The position numbers were made by a program, and so were the translations under genes. From contig NZ_JAUSUT010000001.1 in NCBI RefSeq assembly GCF_030814215.1, forward strand, positions 2,790,001 to 2,854,000: a stretch of DNA of 64,000 bases. Reading direction: 5' to 3'. This stretch comes from Amycolatopsis thermophila (GTDB lineage: Bacteria; Actinomycetota; Actinomycetes; Mycobacteriales; Pseudonocardiaceae). The notes below the pieces were generated by a model. It saw only the letters and a program-made list of their open reading frames with translations, was not told where the DNA came from and ran no database searches. This document shows, one piece after another, positions 25,156 to 34,041 of the stretch (the stretch's first letter is position 1; every line of letters starts with the position of its first letter).

Positions 25156-25623
25156 TTAGTCCGCCGCCAGCAGCAGCGCGGTGGCGACCGCGGCGATGCC
25201 TTCGCCGCGGCCGGTGAGGCCCAGCCCGTCGGTGGTGGTGCCGCTCACGCTGACCGCGCCGCCCGCGGCCTTGCTCAGCACGTCCTGGGCCTCTTCGCGG
25301 CGCTTGCCGATGCGTGGCGCGTTGCCGATGACCTGCACCGACGCGTTCCCCAGCCGCCAGCCCGCGGCTTCGACGAGCCGGCGGGCCTCGGCCACGAACT
25401 CCGTGCCGTGCGCGCCCGCCCAGCGCGGGTCGCTGATGCCGAACACCGCGCCCAGGTCACCGAGCCCGGCCGCGGACAGCATCGCGTCGCACAGCGCGTG
25501 CGCGGCCACGTCACCGTCGGAGTGGCCGGCGCAACCGGAGACGCCCTCCCACAGCAGCCCGGCGATCCAGCACTCGCGGCCCGCCTCGATCGGATGGACG
25601 TCGACCCCGGTCCCGACCCTCAA
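25156..25623 (-). CDS. ispF: 2-C-methyl-D-erythritol 2,4-cyclodiphosphate synthase
   Basis: A 155-residue IspF, the usual length, catalysing the fifth step of the MEP isoprenoid pathway. Conserved blocks are [10 protein letters not shown] with the zinc ligands Asp and His, [17 protein letters not shown], and the later [17 protein letters not shown]. The start is TTG 25623, which overlaps the ispD stop (TTGA), so the two genes are coupled. Gene order ispD-ispF downstream of carD is the normal actinobacterial one. Confidence 0.94.
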   Translation of the reverse strand: MRVGTGVDVHPIEAGRECWIAGLLWEGVSGCAGHSDGDVAAHALCDAMLSAAGLGDLGAVFGISDPRWAGAHGTEFVAEARRLVEAAGWRLGNASVQVIGNAPRIGKRREEAQDVLSKAAGGAVSVSGTTTDGLGLTGRGEGIAAVATALLLAAD

Positions 25624-26249
25624 CCCTGCTCCTCGAGTAGTGATTCCGCCACGGCCGTGTCGAAGGCCGTGGTGAGCCGGAGCGCGGTGGGGTGCCCGGC
25701 CACGGTCCGCACCGTACCGGGCAGGTCGGACAGGGGGTCGGCGCCGTGCGCGCACAGCTTTTCCAGCACGTCGGGGCGGTAGCCGACGGGCGTCTGCACC
25801 ACCTGCAGCCGATCCCGGTCCGTGGTGCCGGTGATCACGTCGCCGGAAACGAGTTTGATGGTGTCGGTCACGGGTAGCACCGGGACGATCGCCTCTGCCC
25901 CGGCGAACACGGCCTCGGCCACCGCGCGGACGGTGGCGCGCGGCACGAACGGACGTGCGACGTCGTGCACCAGGACGACGTCGGCGGGCGTGGCGGCCTC
26001 GACGGCCCGCCGGAGGTCCCCGGCACGATCGGGACCACAAGCCAGTACCCGGCACCGGGAACCGGCGCTGGGTACCGACCTGACGATGTGTTCACAATCC
26101 CCGCACAGGGGCTGGGGGACCGCCGTCACCAGGCGGTCCGCGGCCTCGAGCAGGCCGTGTACGGCGTGCCACAGAAGCGGCGCACCGTGCACGGACGCGC
26201 GCGGGTCCGGCCCCTTGGGGTCGGCGATGAGGAGCCCAACCACCTTCAT
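25620..26249 (-). CDS. ispD: 2-C-methyl-D-erythritol 4-phosphate cytidylyltransferase-like protein with divergent active site
   Basis: A 209-residue IspD homologue. The fold markers are [28 protein letters not shown], and the [18 protein letters not shown] block. However, the N-terminal nucleotide loop, normally AAGxGxRMG...PKQ with catalytic Arg20 and Lys27 in E. coli, is replaced here by [16 protein letters not shown]. The position of Lys213 (NIKVT in E. coli) reads ALRLT. I start at the ATG at 26249; a GTG 51 bases upstream is possible. Its place between carD and ispF argues for IspD function, but the missing residues leave catalysis in doubt. Confidence 0.78.
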   Translation of the reverse strand: MKVVGLLIADPKGPDPRASVHGAPLLWHAVHGLLEAADRLVTAVPQPLCGDCEHIVRSVPSAGSRCRVLACGPDRAGDLRRAVEAATPADVVLVHDVARPFVPRATVRAVAEAVFAGAEAIVPVLPVTDTIKLVSGDVITGTTDRDRLQVVQTPVGYRPDVLEKLCAHGADPLSDLPGTVRTVAGHPTALRLTTAFDTAVAESLLEEQG

Positions 26250-26324
26250 CGCCGGGTACTCACTTCGCGGGACGAGCTGTGTCTCCGGAGACGAGTGCAC
26301 ATCTCGCGAGGTCAGCCTGGTGTT

Positions 26325-26816
26325 CTAGACGGCCGCTGTTTCCAGCACCTCGTCGAGCAGGGTCTCCGCCTTGCCCTCGTCGGTGCCCTCCGCCAGGGCG
26401 AGCTCGCTGACCAGTATCTGCCGGGCCTTGGCCAGCATCCGCTTCTCGCCGGCGGACAGGCCGCGATCCTTCTCGCGCCGCCAGAGGTCGCGCACCACTT
26501 CGGCCACCTTGTTCACATCGCCCGAGGCGAGCTTCTCGAGGTTGGCCTTGTACCGACGAGACCAGTTCGTGGGCTCCTCGGTGTGCGGCGCTCGCAGCAC
26601 GTCGAAGACCCGGTTCAGACCATCCTGGCCCACGACGTCCCGAACGCCGACGATCTCGGCGTTGTCTGCGGGCACGCGAACCGTGAGGTCCCCTTGCGCG
26701 ACTTTGAGGACGAGGTACTGCTTCTCCTCGCCCTTGATCACGCGGGTCTCGATCGCTTCGATGAGTGCGGCACCGTGGTGCGGGTAGACGACGGTCTCTC
26801 CGACCTTGAAAACCAT
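26325..26816 (-). CDS. carD: CarD-family RNA polymerase-binding transcription factor
   Basis: A 163-residue CarD. The N-terminal RNA-polymerase-interacting Tudor-like domain begins [22 protein letters not shown]. The C-terminal helical DNA-binding domain contains [35 protein letters not shown] and [19 protein letters not shown]. CarD stabilises open complexes at housekeeping promoters, including rRNA promoters. Length and order match M. tuberculosis Rv3583c. It is first in the carD-ispD-ispF-HAD-cysS-rlmB direction and divergent from the LpqE-like gene; the 268 bases between them (26817-27084) show no promoter I can support. Confidence 0.95.
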   Translation of the reverse strand: MVFKVGETVVYPHHGAALIEAIETRVIKGEEKQYLVLKVAQGDLTVRVPADNAEIVGVRDVVGQDGLNRVFDVLRAPHTEEPTNWSRRYKANLEKLASGDVNKVAEVVRDLWRREKDRGLSAGEKRMLAKARQILVSELALAEGTDEGKAETLLDEVLETAAV

Positions 26817-27084
26817 GTGTCCTCTGCCCCTTTCGCTGCGTCCATCTTAGCACGCGGCGAGGGGGCCCACCTAGCGGGCCGAGATCGTCGTCGCAGGTCA
26901 GGGGCCGTCCGGGGGGTTGACAAACCGACAAAGTGCATGCTCATGCAGGTGATGGGGAAGCCCGTCGACAATGCCGAATTGATCTATTGTGGACGGTTTC
27001 CGGTCCCCTGGGCGCACCCTCGGTGGCGGCGTTCCGGGCCATAGCTAGGATCAGGCCGGTAACGCTTGAGGAGGGACTGAGACC

Positions 27085-27702
27085 GTGAGGCTGCAGAAAC
27101 GTCGTGTGGTCGGCGCGAGCGTGGTCGCCGTCGGTGCCGCCCTGGCTCTGGCCGGGTGCGGGGCCGGGCAGATCACCCAGACCAGCACCATGCTGCCCGC
27201 GGTCAACGGCGCCATGGCCCAGGCGGGCAAGCTCGTCCTGCGCGACGCCGCACTGGTGAACCGCAACGAGTGCGAGCAGGCCTACGCCACCGGGTCGAGC
27301 GCCCCGGTCGCCCTGGTGATCGCCAACGACGGCACCGCCGACGACGAGCTGGTCAGCGTGAGCAGCGCGAACGCCGCGAGCGCCACCGTCGAGGGCGACA
27401 AGGCCATCGTGGCGGGCAGCAAGCTCCTCGTCGGCCCGGCGGACGAGAGCGAGTCCGGCCAGCAGCCGCAGACCAGCCCCACCTCGCCGGCGACCGCGGG
27501 CCCGACCGGGCAGCCGGCGCGGATCGGGCACGCCAGCGTCGTGCTGCAGGGCCTCAAGCAGGTCGTGTGGCCGGGCCAGACGATCCCGGTGACCTTCACC
27601 TTCCGCAGCGCCGGCGCGGTGACCGTGGAGCTGCCGATCCAGGCGCCCACGGTCGAGCTGAACTGCCAGCCGACGGAGACCGCGGCGGCCGAGGGTCACT
27701 AG
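27085..27702 (+). CDS. LpqE-like lipoprotein
   Basis: A 205-residue secreted lipoprotein. The N-terminus is basic then hydrophobic (RLQKRRVVGASVVAVG) and ends in the lipobox LAGC at about residues 27-30. The mature part is predicted beta-rich, with DAALVNRNECEQAY, VALVIANDGTADDELVSV and VTVELPIQAPTV. This layout resembles PCu(A)C-like copper-chaperone folds, but the usual Met/His copper motif is not evident. A Ser/Pro/Thr-rich insert (about 130-150) interrupts it. The position between carD and radA corresponds to LpqE (Rv3584) of M. tuberculosis. Start is GTG 27085 with GAGGAGGGA upstream. Function unknown. Confidence 0.8.
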   Translation: MRLQKRRVVGASVVAVGAALALAGCGAGQITQTSTMLPAVNGAMAQAGKLVLRDAALVNRNECEQAYATGSSAPVALVIANDGTADDELVSVSSANAASATVEGDKAIVAGSKLLVGPADESESGQQPQTSPTSPATAGPTGQPARIGHASVVLQGLKQVVWPGQTIPVTFTFRSAGAVTVELPIQAPTVELNCQPTETAAAEGH

Positions 27703-27735
27703 AACTGTCGGTGCTGCCCGCTAACGTGACCGACC

Positions 27736-29094
27736 ATGGTCAAGAAGGGCACCAGCTACCGCTGCGGTGAGTGCGGGTACCAGGCTCCCAAGTGGGTCGG
27801 CCGATGCCCGGAATGCCAGGCCTGGGGCACCATCGAGGAGCGCGGTGACGCGCGCCCGGCGATCGCGCGGGTGGCGGCCGGCGCGCCCAGCGCCCCGGCG
27901 CGGCCCATCGGCCAGGTCGACATCGAGGCCGCGCGGGCCCGTAGCACCGGCGTCGGCGAGCTGGACCGCGTGCTCGGCGGCGGTCTCGTGCCGGGGGCGG
28001 TCGTGCTGCTGGCCGGCGAACCCGGTGTCGGCAAGTCGACCCTGCTGCTCGAGGTGGCCTACCAGTGGGCGCTCGGCGGGTCCGGGCCCGCGCTGTACGT
28101 CACCGGTGAGGAGTCCGCGGGCCAGGTGCGCCTGCGGGCCGAGCGGACGAAGAACGTCCACGAGCGCATGTTCCTGGCCGCGGAAAGCGATCTCTCGGCG
28201 ATCCTCGGGCACGTCGACGCGGTCAAGCCCGGCGTGCTGATCGTCGACTCGGTGCAGACGATGGCGTCGCCGCAGGTGGAGGGCTCGCCGGGCAACGTCA
28301 CCCAGGTCCGCGCCGTCACGTCCGGGCTCGTTGCGCTCGCCAAGGAGCGCGGGCTGCCCGTGGTGCTGGTGGGGCACGTCACGAAGGACGGCTCGGTCGC
28401 CGGGCCGCGCGTGCTCGAGCACCTCGTCGACGTCGTGCTGCACTTCGAGGGCGACCGGCACTCCACACTGCGGATGGTGCGTGGCGTGAAGAACCGGTTC
28501 GGGCCCGCGGACGAGATCGGGTGCTTCGAGCTGCGCGAGGACGGCATCGTCGGCGTGCCCGACCCGTCCGGGCTGTTCCTGAACCGGCGCGAGGACGCGG
28601 TGCCGGGCACCGCGGTGACGGTGACGGTCGAGGGCAAGCGGCCGCTGCTGTGCGAGGTGCAGGCGCTCGTGTCCAGTCCCGGTGCGCCGCAGCCCAGGAG
28701 GGCCGTGAGCGGGCTGGACTCCGCGCGGGTGGCGATGATCCTCGCCGTGCTGGAGAAGCGCGGAGGGATCAAGCTGGGCGACCGGGACGTGTACTCGGCG
28801 ACGGTCGGTGGGATGAAGGTGACCGAGCCCGCGGTGGACCTCGCGGTGATCCTGGCGCTGTGGTCGTCGGTGCGGGACGTGGCGCTGTCACCCCGGCTGG
28901 TGGTCATCGGGGAGGTCGGGCTGGCCGGGGAGATCCGCCGGGTGTCCGGCGCCGGGCGGCGGCTGGCGGAGGCTGCTCGCCTGGGGTTCACGCACGCCCT
29001 GGTGCCGCCGGACCCGGGGAAGCTGCCGGACGGGATCCGGGTGCTGGAGGTGGATTCCGTGGCGGCCGCCCTGCACGCGGCGAATTACGCCTGA
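27736..29094 (+). CDS. radA: DNA repair protein RadA
   Basis: A 452-residue RadA. It has an N-terminal zinc finger (Cys10, Cys13, Cys24, Cys27), the Walker A GEPGVGKS at residues 94-101, Walker B VLIVDSVQTM, the RadA-specific KNRFG motif at 252-256, and a Lon-protease-like C-terminal domain (LGDRDVYSATVGGMKVTEPA). RadA is a helicase-like motor that drives branch migration during recombination. It follows the LpqE-like gene by 33 bases. In many actinomycetes disA comes next; here it is replaced by a repeat block. Confidence 0.96.
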   Translation: MVKKGTSYRCGECGYQAPKWVGRCPECQAWGTIEERGDARPAIARVAAGAPSAPARPIGQVDIEAARARSTGVGELDRVLGGGLVPGAVVLLAGEPGVGKSTLLLEVAYQWALGGSGPALYVTGEESAGQVRLRAERTKNVHERMFLAAESDLSAILGHVDAVKPGVLIVDSVQTMASPQVEGSPGNVTQVRAVTSGLVALAKERGLPVVLVGHVTKDGSVAGPRVLEHLVDVVLHFEGDRHSTLRMVRGVKNRFGPADEIGCFELREDGIVGVPDPSGLFLNRREDAVPGTAVTVTVEGKRPLLCEVQALVSSPGAPQPRRAVSGLDSARVAMILAVLEKRGGIKLGDRDVYSATVGGMKVTEPAVDLAVILALWSSVRDVALSPRLVVIGEVGLAGEIRRVSGAGRRLAEAARLGFTHALVPPDPGKLPDGIRVLEVDSVAAALHAANYA

Positions 29095-29897
29095 CGGTGC
29101 TGTTGGCGGGCCTGGGCCGGGTGACTCGGCTGGGCCGGGCTGGGGCGGCGCGGCCACGGGCTGGGTCTGGGTGGGCGGAGGGCCAGGTGGCTCGGCTGTG
29201 CGGGTTGTCGGAGGCCGGGCTGCCCGGCTGTCGCGGGTTAGGCGGAGGAGTGGCTGCCCGGCCGCGCCTGGGTAGGCGCAGGTTCGGCGAGTGGGCTGGG
29301 CTGGGGAGGTCGGGGCCCGGTCGCGCCGGGTCGGCGAAGGGCGGGCCCGGCTGCGTGCGCTGGGTGCGGGGCCCGGCGAGTGGGCTCTGGCTGGGAGGCC
29401 GGGGCACGCGGCTGCGCCCGGGATGCGCGGCGGCCCGGCCACCGGGCCACGCCGGGTGAGTGCGGCGGCCCGGCCGCCCGCTGGGCTGGGTGAGCGGAGG
29501 GCCGGGTGACTCGGTGCCATGCGGAGGCGGAGGCCACGCGAGCCGCCTGGGCGGGTAGCCAGAGGCCGGGCCGCCCGGCTGCGCCCGGACTGGGTGGCGG
29601 CCCAGCCACCGGGCCACGCCGGGTGAGTGCGAGGCCCGGCGAGCGGGCTGGGTCGGGTGCGCGGAGGGCCAGGTGGCTCGGCTGTGCGGGTAGGCGGAGG
29701 AGAGCTGCCCGGCTGCGCCGGGGGCGGAGGGCAGGCGAGCGGCCTGGGGCGGTTAGCCGGAGGCCGGGCCGCCCGGCCGCGACCGGGGTACGCCGAGGCC
29801 TCGGAGGCCCGGCGACCGGGCCGAGCCTGGTCGGAGAGGGTCGCGCGGCGCGGCTGTGCCGGGGTGGAGCTACGCCGCCCGGACGGCGCGGCGAACG
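29095..29897. repeat. very GC-rich degenerate direct-repeat block
   Basis: About 800 bp made of short, imperfect direct repeats rich in GGCCGGG and GGGTGAG. A 30-bp unit is exactly repeated at 29175-29204 and 29661-29690; another 27-bp unit at 29438-29464 and 29605-29631. Long open frames occur on both strands but encode only Gly/Arg/Ala/Pro low-complexity sequence. No gene is supported here. Confidence 0.75.
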
Positions 29898-29901
29898 AAA
29901 A

Positions 29902-29928
29902 GCCCCCTCCGCCCGGGGCGGAGGGGGC
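29902..29928 (-). terminator. Rho-independent terminator of the trehalose genes
   Basis: A 13-base GC-rich stem (GCCCCCTCCGCCC against GGGCGGAGGGGGC) is followed on the minus strand by CTTTTCG. It starts 14 bases past the stop of the OtsB-GH15 gene. This is a textbook intrinsic terminator. Confidence 0.85.
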
Positions 29929-29942
29929 CGTCGAAAAGCGCG

Positions 29943-32471
29943 TCAGGCGGACAGCAGCTTGGCGCACCGGATCAGGCCCAGGTGCGAGTACGCCTGCGGG
30001 TGGTTGCCCAGCGAGCGCTCGGCGACCGGGTCGTACTGCTCCGGCAGCAGGCCCGTCGGGCCGGCCGCGTCGACCAGCTGCTCGAACAGTTCCTCCGCCT
30101 CGGTGCGGCGCCCGGTCAGCAGATAGGCCTCGATCAGCCACGCGGCGCACAGGTGGAACCCGCCTTCGCCGCCCGGCAGGCCGTCGTCGCGGCGGTAGCG
30201 GTACACCGTGGACCCGCTGCGCAGCTCGGCCTCGATCGCGGTCACCGTCGACTGGAAACGCTCGTCCGACGGGTCGATCAGCCCGGCCAGCCCGACGAAC
30301 AGCGACGCCGCATCCAGGTCCGTGCCGTCGTAGGCCGTGGTGAACGCCTGAACCTCGTCGTTCCAGCCGTGGCTCAGCACGTCGGCCGCGATCTCCTCGC
30401 GCAGTTCGTGCCAGCCGGCCGGGATCTCGCGCCCGTACACCTCACCGAGGCGGATCGCGCGGTCCACCGTCACCCAGCACATCACCCGCGAGTACACCCG
30501 GTGCCGCGGCACGTGCCGCTCTTCCCAGATGCCGTGGTCCGGCTCCGACCAGCGCCGCGTCACGGCCTCGGCCATCGCCCGCACCAGCTGCCAGTCCTCG
30601 TCCCGCAGCTCGCCGCGCACCTGCGCCAGCTCGGCCACCAGCTCGACCACCGGACCGAACACGTCCAGCTGCACCTGGTGGTTCGCCAGGTTGCCGACCC
30701 GCACCGGCCGCGAACCGGCGTACCCCGGCAGCGAGTCGATCACAGCCTCGGCGCCGAGCTGGGTGCCGTTGATCGTGTACAGCGGGTGCAGCCGCTCCGG
30801 GCCGGCCAGCGTCGACAGCACCCCGTGCAGCCACCGCAGGTACCCCTCTGCCTCGGTCACCGACCCCAGCCCGACCAGCTCACGCACGGTGAACGCCGCG
30901 TCGCGGATCCAGCAGTAGCGGTAGTCCCAGTTCCGCACGCCGCCGATCTCCTCCGGCAGCGACGTCGTGGCCGCCGCCAGCACCGCACCGGTGTCGGCGT
31001 TGCACAACCCGCGCAACGTCAACGCCGAGCGCGCCACCAGCTCCGGCTCCACGTTCGGCAGCTTCAGCGTGGTCGCCCAGTCGCTCCAGTACGCGCCCGC
31101 CCGGGCGCGGCGGTCCGCTTCGGACAGCTCGTGCGCGGTCAGGTCCGTCGTGCCGCACCGCAGCTCCAGCACCACCGGCGCGTCCTGCGCCGGCTGGACC
31201 AGCGCGGTCGCGGTGTCATGCAGCCCGTCGCTGGTGATCTCCCACGCCACCCCCGGCGAGCGCAGCACGATCGGCTCGGACGTGCCCAGCACGCGCAGAC
31301 CGTCGGGGTCCGGCACCAGCCGCACCGGCACGCCGCCGAACTCCGGCCGCGGCGCGAACACCACGGACGCGGCGGCCGTGCCGGAGATGACCCGCACCAG
31401 GTCGGTGCGGTGCGGCGGGCACTCGGGCTCCAGGTAGTCGGTGACCAGCAGCCGCGACCAGCGGGTCTCCACCGTCATCGTGTTCGGCAGGTACCGCTGG
31501 CCCAGCGGCAGCCCGTTGTGATGCGGCTTGATCGAGAAGTGGCCGGCGCCGGTGCCGCCGAGCAGGTCGGCGAACACGGCCGGGGCGTCCGGGCCGGGGT
31601 GGCACATCCAGGTCAGCCGGGCGTCCGGGGTGACCAGGGCGACCGCGCGCTCGTTCGACAGCATCGACAGCCGCTCGATCGGCGGCGCCTGCTCGCCGTA
31701 GAGCCAGTTGCGCCGCTCCTCCAGCATGAACGCCAGCACGGTCGCGACGTCCTCGGTGCCCGGCACCGTGTACGTCGCGAGGGTCTCGCCCTCGCCGACC
31801 CGCACGCCGACGTCCGGGCCGGACAGCCGCGCGAACGCCTTCTCGTCGGTGACGTCGTCACCGAGGAAGATCGCCGCGGTGGCCCCGACCTGGTGGCGCA
31901 GGGTGTCCAGGGCGCGGCCCTTGTCGGTCTGCACGACCGCCAGCTCGACGACCTCCTTGCCGTCGGTCGTGGTCACACCTTCCCAGGTGCACGGTCCACT
32001 GTGGACCTCGTCGAGCACGCGGCGGGCCGCGTCGCGGTCGGCGCGGCGGACGTGCACGGCGATGCTGGCGGGCTTGACCTCGAGCGACACGCCCGGCACG
32101 TCGCCGGCGATGCGCTCGAGTTCCTGCTCGACCCGCCGGTGCAGGTCGCGCGCCTGGGCGTCGAGCTCGTGCACGAAGCCGATGTCGAACTCGGAACCGT
32201 GGCTGCCCACGAGGTGCACCTCGTGCGGCAGTCGCGACAGGATGGCGAGGTCGCGCAGCGCGCGGCCGGAGATGACCGCGGTGGTCGTCTCGTGCAGCCC
32301 GGCCAGCGAGCGCAGCGCGCCCACCGACTCGGGCAGCGGTCGCGCCTCGTCCGGGTTGGTCACGATCGGAGCCAAGGTCCCGTCGTAGTCGCATGCGACC
32401 AGCAATCGCGGCGTGCGAGCGATCTGCACGATCGCACGGCGCAGCTCAGCGGGCAGGGACTCGGCGGTCAC
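29943..32471 (-). CDS. trehalose-6-phosphate phosphatase/GH15 trehalase-like fusion protein
   Basis: An 842-residue two-domain protein. The N-terminal 250 residues are an OtsB-type HAD phosphatase (motif CDYDGTLAPI, VISGRALRDL, and FLGDDVTDEKAF). The C-terminal part (about 260-840) is a GH15 hydrolase with the trehalase-like signature RNWDYRYCWIRDAAF and a C-terminal LPEQYDP. OtsB removes phosphate from trehalose 6-phosphate; actinobacterial GH15 proteins of this type split trehalose to glucose. The start is the second of two GTGs, chosen because AAGGAGG lies four bases before it. Expected to be cytosolic and co-transcribed with otsA, 48 bases upstream. Confidence 0.87.
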   Translation of the reverse strand: MTAESLPAELRRAIVQIARTPRLLVACDYDGTLAPIVTNPDEARPLPESVGALRSLAGLHETTTAVISGRALRDLAILSRLPHEVHLVGSHGSEFDIGFVHELDAQARDLHRRVEQELERIAGDVPGVSLEVKPASIAVHVRRADRDAARRVLDEVHSGPCTWEGVTTTDGKEVVELAVVQTDKGRALDTLRHQVGATAAIFLGDDVTDEKAFARLSGPDVGVRVGEGETLATYTVPGTEDVATVLAFMLEERRNWLYGEQAPPIERLSMLSNERAVALVTPDARLTWMCHPGPDAPAVFADLLGGTGAGHFSIKPHHNGLPLGQRYLPNTMTVETRWSRLLVTDYLEPECPPHRTDLVRVISGTAAASVVFAPRPEFGGVPVRLVPDPDGLRVLGTSEPIVLRSPGVAWEITSDGLHDTATALVQPAQDAPVVLELRCGTTDLTAHELSEADRRARAGAYWSDWATTLKLPNVEPELVARSALTLRGLCNADTGAVLAAATTSLPEEIGGVRNWDYRYCWIRDAAFTVRELVGLGSVTEAEGYLRWLHGVLSTLAGPERLHPLYTINGTQLGAEAVIDSLPGYAGSRPVRVGNLANHQVQLDVFGPVVELVAELAQVRGELRDEDWQLVRAMAEAVTRRWSEPDHGIWEERHVPRHRVYSRVMCWVTVDRAIRLGEVYGREIPAGWHELREEIAADVLSHGWNDEVQAFTTAYDGTDLDAASLFVGLAGLIDPSDERFQSTVTAIEAELRSGSTVYRYRRDDGLPGGEGGFHLCAAWLIEAYLLTGRRTEAEELFEQLVDAAGPTGLLPEQYDPVAERSLGNHPQAYSHLGLIRCAKLLSA

Positions 32472-32519
32472 CACTCCTCCTTAAGGAGCTCAAGAACATG
32501 TTGGGCGCAGGTTGGCCAC

Positions 32520-33962
32520 TCAGGCGGCCGGTTCGGACCCGAGCGCCTCGAGGAACGACCGTGCCCACCTGTCGACGTCGTGGGTGAGGACCTGACGCCG
32601 CAACGCGCGCATCCGGCGTCTGCCCTCGGCAGGGTCGAGCGTAATGGCCGCCTCCAGCGCGTTCTTCACCCCGTCGAGATCGTGCGGGTTGACGAGAAAA
32701 GCGCTGGTCAGCTCGGCGGCGGCACCGGCGAACTCGGACAGCACCAGCGAGCCGCCGAGGTCGTGACGGCACGCGACGTACTCCTTGCAGACGAGATTCA
32801 TCCCATCGCGTAACGGCGTGACCACCATGATGTCCGCCGCGCTGTAGAACGCGGCGAGCTCCCGCCGGTCCACCGACTGGTGCAGGTAGTGCACCACCGG
32901 GTGCCCGACGCGGGCGAACTCGCCGTTGATCCGGCCCACCATCTGCTCGATCTCGGTGCGCATCCGCTGGTAGTGCTCGACGCGCTCCCGGCTCGGGGTC
33001 GCCAGCTGGACGAAGGTGACGTCCTCGGGCTGGACACGACCCTCCTGGAGCAGTTCGTGCAGGGCCTGCAGGCGCAGGTCGATGCCCTTGGTGTAGTCCA
33101 GGCGGTCGACCCCGAGCAGGACGGTCTTCGGGTTGCCCAGGTCGCGGCGGATCTGGGCGGCCCGCTCCGCGACCTCCTTGGTGCGGGCGAGCGTGTCCAG
33201 GCCGGCGGCGTCGATCGAGATCGGGAACGCGCCGACCCGGACCGTGCGGTTGCCGACCTGCATCATGCCCGGCCGGGACCGCACGCCGACCGCGCCGCGG
33301 CTCGGCTCCAGGCCGAGCAGCGTGCGGGCCAGCCACAGGAAGTTCTGCGCGCCGCCGGGCCGGTGGAAGCCGACCAGGTCGGCGCCGATCAGGCCGCGCA
33401 CGATCTCCGCCCGCCACGGCAGCTGCATGAACAGCTCGACCGGCGGGAACGGGATGTGCAGGAAGAAGCCGATGCGCAGGTCGGGCCGCAGCTCGCGGAG
33501 CATGCTCGGCACGAGCTGCAGCTGGTAGTCCTGCACCCAGACCGTGGCGCCCTCGGCCGAGACCTCCGCGCTGGCCTCGGCGAAGCGGCGGTTGACCTGG
33601 ACGTAGCTCTCCCACCAGCCACGGTCGAACACCGGCGGCGCGACCACGTCGTGGTAGAGCGGCCACAGCGTGGCGTTGGAGAAGCCCTCGTAGTAGTCGC
33701 GGACCTCTTCGGTGGACAGGGAGACCGGGTAGAGCACCATGCCCTCGTCGCTGAACGGGTCGACGTCGACACCAGGCACCCCGGGCCACCCGACCCAAGC
33801 GCCCTTGCGGGAACGCAGGAACGGCTCCAGCGCCGACACCAGACCACCCGGGCTCGCGGTCCAGCGCTGGTTGCCGTCGGCCGTCCGCTCGAGGTCGACG
33901 GGCAGCCGGTTGGCGACCACGACGAAGTCCGCCGAAGCCGTGCCGATCCCTGCTTCGCTCAC
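32520..33962 (-). CDS. otsA: trehalose-6-phosphate synthase (GT20)
   Basis: A 480-residue retaining glycosyltransferase. Recognisable blocks are [24 protein letters not shown], the acceptor loop [44 protein letters not shown], and the donor-binding [16 protein letters not shown]. It joins glucose from a nucleotide sugar to glucose 6-phosphate, making the substrate of the downstream phosphatase domain. It is the first gene of the otsA/otsB-GH15 pair, so trehalose synthesis and possible breakdown are on one transcript. Start GTG or ATG at 33962 leaves a full-length protein. Confidence 0.94.
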   Translation of the reverse strand: MSEAGIGTASADFVVVANRLPVDLERTADGNQRWTASPGGLVSALEPFLRSRKGAWVGWPGVPGVDVDPFSDEGMVLYPVSLSTEEVRDYYEGFSNATLWPLYHDVVAPPVFDRGWWESYVQVNRRFAEASAEVSAEGATVWVQDYQLQLVPSMLRELRPDLRIGFFLHIPFPPVELFMQLPWRAEIVRGLIGADLVGFHRPGGAQNFLWLARTLLGLEPSRGAVGVRSRPGMMQVGNRTVRVGAFPISIDAAGLDTLARTKEVAERAAQIRRDLGNPKTVLLGVDRLDYTKGIDLRLQALHELLQEGRVQPEDVTFVQLATPSRERVEHYQRMRTEIEQMVGRINGEFARVGHPVVHYLHQSVDRRELAAFYSAADIMVVTPLRDGMNLVCKEYVACRHDLGGSLVLSEFAGAAAELTSAFLVNPHDLDGVKNALEAAITLDPAEGRRRMRALRRQVLTHDVDRWARSFLEALGSEPAA

Positions 33963-34041
33963 CTAGCTACGCTCCCTTGCTCGCCTGAACACTATCCCGC
34001 GACGGCGAACCAAGATCCACCGCGCGGTGGGTCGAGGACGG

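Noticed and set aside
26917-26945. Promoter with a perfect TTGACA box ahead of the LpqE-like gene
   Set aside because: No acceptable -10 element lies 16-18 bases downstream, and the distance to the gene is over 140 bases.
29856-32813. A 985-residue plus-strand open frame over the OtsB-GH15 gene
   Set aside because: Antisense shadow of a protein with clear catalytic motifs; high GC keeps non-coding frames open.
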